Part shown: in pieces, positions 54,990 through 64,000 of the stretch
How the letters are laid out: every line of letters starts with the position of its first letter
Numbering within the stretch: the stretch's first letter is position 1
NCBI GenBank assembly: GCA_031835245.1
Contig: JAVKOQ010000094.1
Coordinates: forward strand, 62,001-126,000
DNA length: 64,000 nt
From: Balamuthia mandrillaris
Taxonomy: Eukaryota; Discosea; Longamoebia; Balamuthiidae
Direction of reading: 5' to 3'
Made by a program: the position numbers and the translations under genes
The notes under the pieces: model-generated
Seen by the model: only the letters and a program-made list of their open reading frames with translations
What the model was told of the DNA's origin: nothing
Database searches by the model: none

Positions 54990-57214
54990 CTACAAAAAGC
55001 GTTTATGTTGGATCTCATCTCTGGTGCAAGTGTGGCCACATCGGTTACATCGCAACAGCTTCTTCTTGGTCACTTGTTGGTCGACATCTTCACAAAGGCT
55101 ATTAGAAACGCAAGCTCGGCATCCGACGTGGCCGCAACGCAACAACATCGTTCCTTCTTTGTGACACCACACACAGCTATTCTTTTCCTCGTTCTCGTTC
55201 TCGTTCTCTTGCTCTTTCTCTTTTTCTTGTCCTTCGTCGTCAGAATCATCAATGACAATGATACGCGGAGGAGGAGATGAAGAATGTGGTCGTTGGTGAT
55301 ACATCCTCGGTTTCTTTTGCAGGTATACTACTTTTTGTCCGTCATCTTCTGGTGTTGGTCGTTTGGAAGTTGTGCCTAATCGAAAACCTCTTCCACTAAA
55401 TGCAACGTGATTTGAAGAAGAGGAAGAGGAAGATGCAGAAGAAGAAGAACATGAGGAAGGAGAACAAGAAGAAGGTGATGATGATGATGGCGGCCGATGA
55501 AGTTGACATAGAGAAGCTATCATTGTTTGCTTATGTTCAGGTTCAATCATTTTCTCTGTATGGTAAAATACAGATGAGAGAGAGAGAGAGAGAGAGGGAG
55601 AGAAACAAAAAACAGAAAATAAAACCATTGAAAGCATTGTTACGAATAAAGGTCCGTATCTCGGATTGAAGAGAGGTATCTACTTTGATTTGGTTTTTTC
55701 GCATACTTAATCCCTATTAAATGGAAACGAAGGACAATAAGCAATCAGCAATTACTCAGCTTCTCTCTCTCTTTTTCTCTCTCTCTCTCTCTCTCCTGCT
55801 ACTCACTGTAAAAGGATCAGTTGAGTGACGCTCTAAATGTCGGTTTACTACGCAGCACGAGAGAATCATTTAGAAAAGACAAAGAGAATTTCTGAGAAAG
55901 ACAGCTAGAGAGAGGGGCAAGGAGGGAGAGAGAACGGTAGAGAGGGAGAGATAGAGAAAGAAAGAGAGGAGTATACGTGTAGAAGCATCAATATGATGAC
56001 CAGAAGGCAAAACAACCGGATGAAGCATCAACTCACACGTAATTGGATCTATATAACAGGGTGGAATCTTATGAGTAGCTATAGTGACTGCTCTTCTGCT
56101 TAGCTCTTTTTCTTCCTCTTCTTCCCCATCGTGGATGGTGTCGTTGTTATTTCTGGTTGCGGAAGAAATAGAGTGTTGCAGTTCAATAGAAGAGGTGTTC
56201 GTTTGTTCAGAGGAGGAAAGCTGATGAAGACGCGAGAGAAGAGTTTTAGATGTGGAAGAAGAGCGGTGAGAGAGCTCGCCCCACACTTGAAGAAAGGCAC
56301 ACGCGACTGCTTTTCCTTGATAAGCTTTTCAGAAAGAAGATAAGAAGGAAAGCCAACAGTGATAGCAAAACAAGGAAGGAAGGAGAAAGATGAATGAAAA
56401 GAAAAAGAAATAGAGAGAAGAAAAGGAAGAACAAACTTTTCTTGATTGTAAGCCGAAGCTTTTTAACACGATGGAGAGCTCGAAGAGAACGAGAAAATGG
56501 GATGGCAGCAAGAGAGGATCTCTGTTGCTCATTCATGTATCTTTGGCTGCGATTCGGATGGAAGAAGCGAATACCGTTTTCCTTTTGTTTAAAAGAGAGA
56601 GTGAGAGAGAATGAATGCACAAACATAGAGAATACGTGAATGCATGAGAGAGGCAGAGAAGAAGAAAGGGTGAACAGAGAGAAGAGAAGAGAGAAGAGAG
56701 AAGAGAGAAGAGAGAAGAGAGAAAAGAGAAGAGAGAAGAGAACGATGAAGAGAAGAGAAGAAAGAAGCAGAGAAGAAAGAACAGAGAGGAAAAGACATGG
56801 AAAGAGACACAGGAAAGCAAGAGAGCAAACTTTGAATCGATGCAAGTCAGCATAGTTGCCAAGAAAGGTCCATTCTTCCTGTTGTTGCTGCCTCGTGTGT
56901 TCCGCACCAGCAGCACAAACCTCCAAGGCCACGACCTGCATGCAGTGCGTGTGAACCCTATGTCCAACGACCACCGAGCAAATGCTGATCTCCTCCGGGA
57001 AGCAGAGCAGCAAATCGACCGGCGGCTTCACGAAATGAGAGCAGATGAAAGACGAATGGGTGGGTTGTTGCTGCTGCGAAAAACTGGGAAGCACCGAGGA
57101 AGACGAAGAAGCAGAGGGTTGTTGCAAAAGCTTTTGGGCTTCATGGCCGTCGAGGGTGACCGTGGAGCACGCTATGGTCGTGCCCAGTTCCTCCCTCGCA
57201 AAGTTCCACGCCAT
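54990..57214 (-). CDS. UBOX5: RNF37/UBOX5-like E3 ubiquitin ligase
   Basis: Six exons, 57214-56831, 56581-56437, 56324-55977, 55847-55807, 55713-55626 and 55555-54990, give 523 aa (human UBOX5 is 541). The N-terminal domain has the family signature STVTLDGHEAQKLL and SHFVKPPVDLLLCFPEEISI. The U-box spans about 262-335: IPPCYIDPITCELMLHPVVL, PSGHHIDAST then NRHLERHSTDPFT and GLSMRKNQIKVDTSLQSEIR. The C-terminal RING-like finger (about 455-520) reads CVWCHKEGTMLLRCGHVGC, RACVSN and LLRCNRCGHTC. U-box proteins pass ubiquitin from E2 to substrates without zinc. The full three-part architecture is unusual outside animals. Introns are CT-rich on the sense strand. Confidence 0.85.
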
Positions 57215-57517
57215 CTTTATTTTTTTTGGACTTCACTCCTGCTGGTTTTGTTCACTTTTGTTGCACGATTTCTGCTGTATAATTTATGTCGACAAAAGGA
57301 GCAATATTCCTGCTGAATTTCTGCACTTTTGCTCCTCGAGCTTTTGTATTTGTCGACACATTGGTTGTGATGCAATTCTGCACCTTTTGTACTCTAAATG
57401 TCGGCAGTTAATTATGGAGGACAAATATTACACAAATGCTGCAATATTCGTGTTCAAATATCGTTTTTATGTCGACGCCTGTTTGTCTCTTTGGCATCAG
57501 CGTGGTGTGTTTTTCAC
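57215..57517. promoter_or_regulatory. Promoter spacer with degenerate GTCGAC/CTGCAC repeats
   Basis: GTCGAC at 57288, 57352 and 57471, and GTCGGC at 57400. Repeated AATT(T)CTGCAC-YTTTTG boxes lie near 57316 and 57374. The spacing is roughly 50-70 bp. It lies just upstream of the RNF37-like start and downstream of the PH-protein stop. Confidence 0.5.
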
Positions 57518-60933
<3,416 letters not shown>

Positions 60934-63475
60934 ATGTTGGGAGTGGGTGACTTTTCTCACGCCTTGGACGTGTTGCGGGAGAAGAGGAACGTCTATGTGG
61001 ATCAAAATCGCTTCGACGAGGTGGCGGACCTCCTCTTCAACCCGGCTCGTTCCCCAAAGACCATAGAGATGAGTTCCAGTCTGGAAAAAGTATCGTCCGC
61101 TTGGTTTATTCTCGTTTCCTTTGGTTCTTTCTTGCTTACTCCATATTTTTTTTTAAGTATTCAGAACAACTAAAACAACTGCGTGAGAAGCTAACACAAC
61201 AAGCTTATCCAACATTGTCAACAACATCTTCTCGCATCTCTCCAAACAAACCATCTCCTGCCTCCTCTCGATCCCGCTCGGCGTCGGAGAGCAATAAAGA
61301 TGGATGGCACGAACCGGGCACCTCTGCATCCAGAGTAGTTCGTTTTGCCGATCATAAAGCTCAGCAACTTTCGATTACCGCTTCAGAGACAAAGCAAAAC
61401 ATTGCAAGCAACAGCTCAAAGGAAACCCGAGAACTAGCTGACAAGGGTACCACTAACGGCAAGCACAAAGAGGAGCACGCGAAAACGGAAAGTAAACAGA
61501 ACAAAACAGGAATTCTGAAGAAAGAAGCCTTACCAGTATCTGTGGCATCTGTTTCTTCCACCCTCGCATTTGCTAAAGAAGAAGTGAAACCCATCAACCA
61601 TTCGGTCTATTCTTTGATGACCGAGACGGTGGAACTCATTCAGTTGCGTGAGCGGCAGTCCTCCGTCGAGCTCACTATATTTCTTCCCAGCGAGAGCTCA
61701 CCCCTGCGGTTCAGGGTACCCAGTCTTCTGTTTCTAACTCTCTTCTAGTTCTTTGCTTACTTCATTGTCTCTGCTTTAATCTTCGCATCTCTTCATCGTC
61801 ACTCTTTCTGTTTTCAAAAAGGTCCACGAGGAGACGACAGGGCATAAGGTCATTGAGATGGTGTTGAAAAAGTGCGAGGAGGAAAAGCGAGGTGGATCCC
61901 TGATCGTGGACCCCGGAGCATACGTCCTACGAATGGCAGAAGACGACGGAACTGTGGATGAGGATGACTTTGGTTGGTTTTCGAAGTTGTTGTCGTTTTA
62001 CGACTAGTTTCGCTCTTTGTTCATGCTCTTTACTCTGCTCGAAACAGACATCAACTTGGACTTGCCTTTGGTAAAGTTTGGAGACATGTTTGTGCTTCTC
62101 GTGAATGCTTCCTATCAAGGTACGCTCGTTGTTTGGCGGAACATGGAAGAGCTGTAGTACTGATGAACCTAACAAAGGGTTGCAACGAAAGGACAAGTTC
62201 ATCAAAGTCTGTCTGCCACGAAACCAATACCTGGTGCGTATCAGGATAGAACCAGATGCTAAGGGAGAGAAAGAGTAAGAAAGATAGACTGGAGAGGTGG
62301 CTGACCTCTTCGTGAAGACCATCTCCACAGATGCCGACCTGAAAGTGGGAGACTTGCTCTACAAAGTTTGTTTCAAGCGGCAGCTGCCAGTGGAGGACTA
62401 CTGCTTGCAGCTGATCGGGGACAAGAACACCGGACCGCTGAGCCTGGACGCCTTGGTAGAATCCCTCAACACCAACGCCATTCAACTCAGAGAATTCAGT
62501 TTTGCTTCCTCTCTTGTGTTCACCATCCTCTTCCTCCTTCTTCGTGATCACTAACTCCTATCTCTCTCTCTTTCTTTCTCTCTCTCTCTGGCTGATGTAA
62601 CAACAGCCAAAGAGGAGAAAGAGGAAAGTTCAAAGATGGCACCTATCAAGTTTTACAGCCAAATACGATTCACCGTAATCCTCTACTTCTTTCTTTGTTC
62701 CACTTTACGTCTTGCTTCTTCTCTCCTGCGTCGTTCTTCTTCCGATCTCTTCGTAGTTCTCCCTTCCTTCCTTCTAGCTAATTCTTTTCCTTGCTTGAAC
62801 GCTTCTCATTCATGTTTCTCTCTTTGGCGCTTGTCCTTGTGTGTGTATCAGCAATACGAGGTAACCAAGCTGGGAAGGCTGGGCAAGCAGGACCGCATCA
62901 TCGGCATCGACCGCCACCGCATCACGTTCACCAACGGCAAAGGCAAGAAAAGCAAATCTTCTATGAAACGGGTATCCATCTCTCTTTGTCTTCCTTGTCC
63001 TTCTTCTTGTTCTTCTTGTTCTTGTTCTTGTTCTTGTTCTTGTTCTTGTTCTTCATGTTCTTCTTGTTCTTGTTCTTCTTGTTCTTCTTCTTCTTGTTCT
63101 TGTTCTTCTTCTTCTTCTTCTTCTTCTTCTTCTTCTTCTTCTTCTTCTTCTTCTTCTTCTTCTTCTTCTTCTTCTTCTTCTTCTTCTTCTTCTTTGCTTC
63201 TTCTTTCTCACAAAAAACAACAAAGCCGGTTCGTCAAATAACAGAGTTGAAAAGGGTGGCTGTGGCTTCAAAGCATAAACCACGTCAGTTTACCCTAGAG
63301 TTTCATGGAGACAACAAAGCCCACACATATGAAGCCGCTTCTGCTTCGGATGCTCGTACGTTTCGCTTCTCTATTTTCTTCTCCTAATTCCGCACTAAAC
63401 TGTTAGTTAACAAAAACAACAGAGGAGATAGTGGCAAAACTTCAACTTTGTTTGGACCAACTTGTTATTTCTTGA
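60934..63475 (+). CDS. MAPKAP1/SIN1: SIN1/AVO1 subunit of TOR complex 2
   Basis: Ten exons, 60934-61089, 61158-61715, 61822-61972, 62048-62119, 62178-62233, 62288-62498, 62607-62674, 62852-62971, 63226-63355 and 63423-63475, give 524 aa, close to human SIN1 (522). SIN1 links TORC2 to membranes and presents substrates such as AKT. The CRIM region (about 235-315) has SVELTIFLPS, GAYVLRMAEDDGTVDEDDFD and LPLVKFGDMFVLLV. A Ras-binding-like domain (about 318-402) has KFIKVCLPRNQY, LFVKTISTDADLKVGDLLYK and DYCLQLIGDKNTG. The PH domain (about 405-524) has SQIRFTQYEVTKLG, RHRITFTNGK and RQFTLEFHGDNKAHTYEA. A 54-nt intron (62234-62287) must be removed to avoid in-frame stops. Confidence 0.87.
62985..63205 (+). 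repeat. (CTT)n/(GTTCTT)n intronic repeat
   Basis: TTC/TTG triplets about 220 bp long inside intron 8 of the SIN1 gene. Confidence 0.92.
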
Positions 63476-63519
63476 AAGAAAAGGTATTTTGTAGTATAAC
63501 CGCATTCATGTAGCCTTTC

Positions 63520-63562
<43 letters not shown>

Positions 63563-63717
63563 CTTTCTTTTCGTGTTGTTAAGCGGAGACAGAGCCAAAA
63601 TGCACGGAGAGAGGAAGTTTTACGGTTTGTTCACCATTTATCAGGCTCGTGTAGGTCGCGTCAATGTTTAGATGTAACTGTTATAACATTTGTTTTGGTT
63701 TGTTAGTAAAGTTTCAT
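63476..63717. other. Convergent 3' spacer with (GA)n
   Basis: Follows SIN1; a (GA)n tract runs 63523-63560. No gene is seen. Confidence 0.6.
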
Positions 63718-63950
63718 TCACGTGCGAAGCTTGAACAACAGCAAAGGAGGGAAGGACAACTTACTTTAAGCTCAGAAACATTTTCGTTTGGAATAATCTT
63801 CACCAAAAGGTAAACCTTGTCCAAGTGCCGTTTGAGGATGAAGGAACACCCCTCATCTTTGGCCTTGAGCTCTTTGTATTCATCTGTCTCCCAAACGTCT
63901 TCGTATTCGTCCGCCACTCCGATAAATGTTTCGATTGTTGATGGTTCCAT
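63718..63950 (-). CDS. Unknown small acidic protein
   Basis: Exon 63950-63765 (62 codons) is followed by a GTAAGT donor. A plausible last exon (63729-63718) would add three residues and a stop, giving about 65 aa. The peptide is acidic and aromatic (FIGVADEYEDVWETDEYKEL, then CSFILKRHLDKVYLLVKIIP). Its strand-rich end looks like a folded domain, but no family was recognised. If other exons follow, the short second exon is wrong. The promoter side is cut by the window edge. Confidence 0.45.
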
Positions 63951-64000
63951 CTTAATAAATTATTGTTTTGGTTTAATGGTTTGTTAGATATAGGCAAAAA

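Noticed and set aside
62273-62287. Stop-codon reassignment (TAA/TAG read as sense) in SIN1
   Set aside because: All other genes end in standard TAA/TAG/TGA and a 54-nt GT-AG intron explains the stops; a 53-nt intron is also present in the MAM33 gene.

Overview
This is nuclear DNA of a eukaryotic microbe. Almost every gene is split by short introns (about 50-560 bp), nearly all GT-AG with two likely GC-AG exceptions. Genes lie close together on both strands, and introns and spacers are full of simple repeats. There are no operons, Shine-Dalgarno sites or CRISPR arrays. The mixture of prokaryote-type ferritin, phytochelatin synthase, a six-domain gelsolin/villin, a SIN1 subunit of TORC2, an RNF37-type ubiquitin ligase and an F-box protein with ankyrin-like GCPW repeats fits a free-living amoeba or related protist. 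The species cannot be fixed from the sequence alone. Exon boundaries were worked out by hand from splice sites, reading phase and family conservation.

Layout. 0.1-11.2 kb: a mainly mitochondrial/metal cluster with a MAM33/p32 protein, ferritin, lipoyl(octanoyl)transferase, bacterial-type aspartyl-tRNA synthetase, a COA7-like Sel1 protein and phytochelatin synthase. 11.2-12.2 kb: three tRNA genes, two of them tRNA-Glu(CTC) in an inverted duplication. 12.3-23 kb: a secreted trefoil-GH31 alpha-glucosidase, a TPR protein, an F-box/GCPW-repeat protein and a type II membrane glycosyltransferase. 23.5-31 kb: an MFS transporter, dUTPase, a MORN protein, two small unknown proteins and lipoyl synthase. 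31.5-38 kb: a ZIP-like transporter with an inserted cyclic-nucleotide-binding-like domain and two unknown probable beta-rich proteins. 38-40.7 kb: a disturbed region with a broken Ty1/copia-like fossil, a coiled-coil ORF and a truncated duplicate of the neighbouring gene's 5' end. 40.7-50 kb: a calcium-dependent-type PI-PLC, an F-box protein, a secreted Cys-rich repeat protein, a KptA-lobe/LRR/NADAR fusion and a SPOUT RNA methyltransferase. 50-64 kb: a gelsolin/villin, an RNF37-like E3, a spartin/senescence-PH protein, SIN1 and a small unknown gene.

Shared themes. Both lipoate-synthesis enzymes (LipB-type and LipA-type) are present, with three or four other proteins predicted for mitochondria. 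Ferritin, phytochelatin synthase and the ZIP-like protein concern metals. The most novel candidate is the gene at 46.5-48.7 kb, which joins the RNA-binding lobe of tRNA 2'-phosphotransferase (Tpt1/KptA) to leucine-rich repeats and a C-terminal NADAR (ADP-ribose-linked glycosidase) domain. A SPOUT RNA methyltransferase starts only 45 bp downstream on the same strand.
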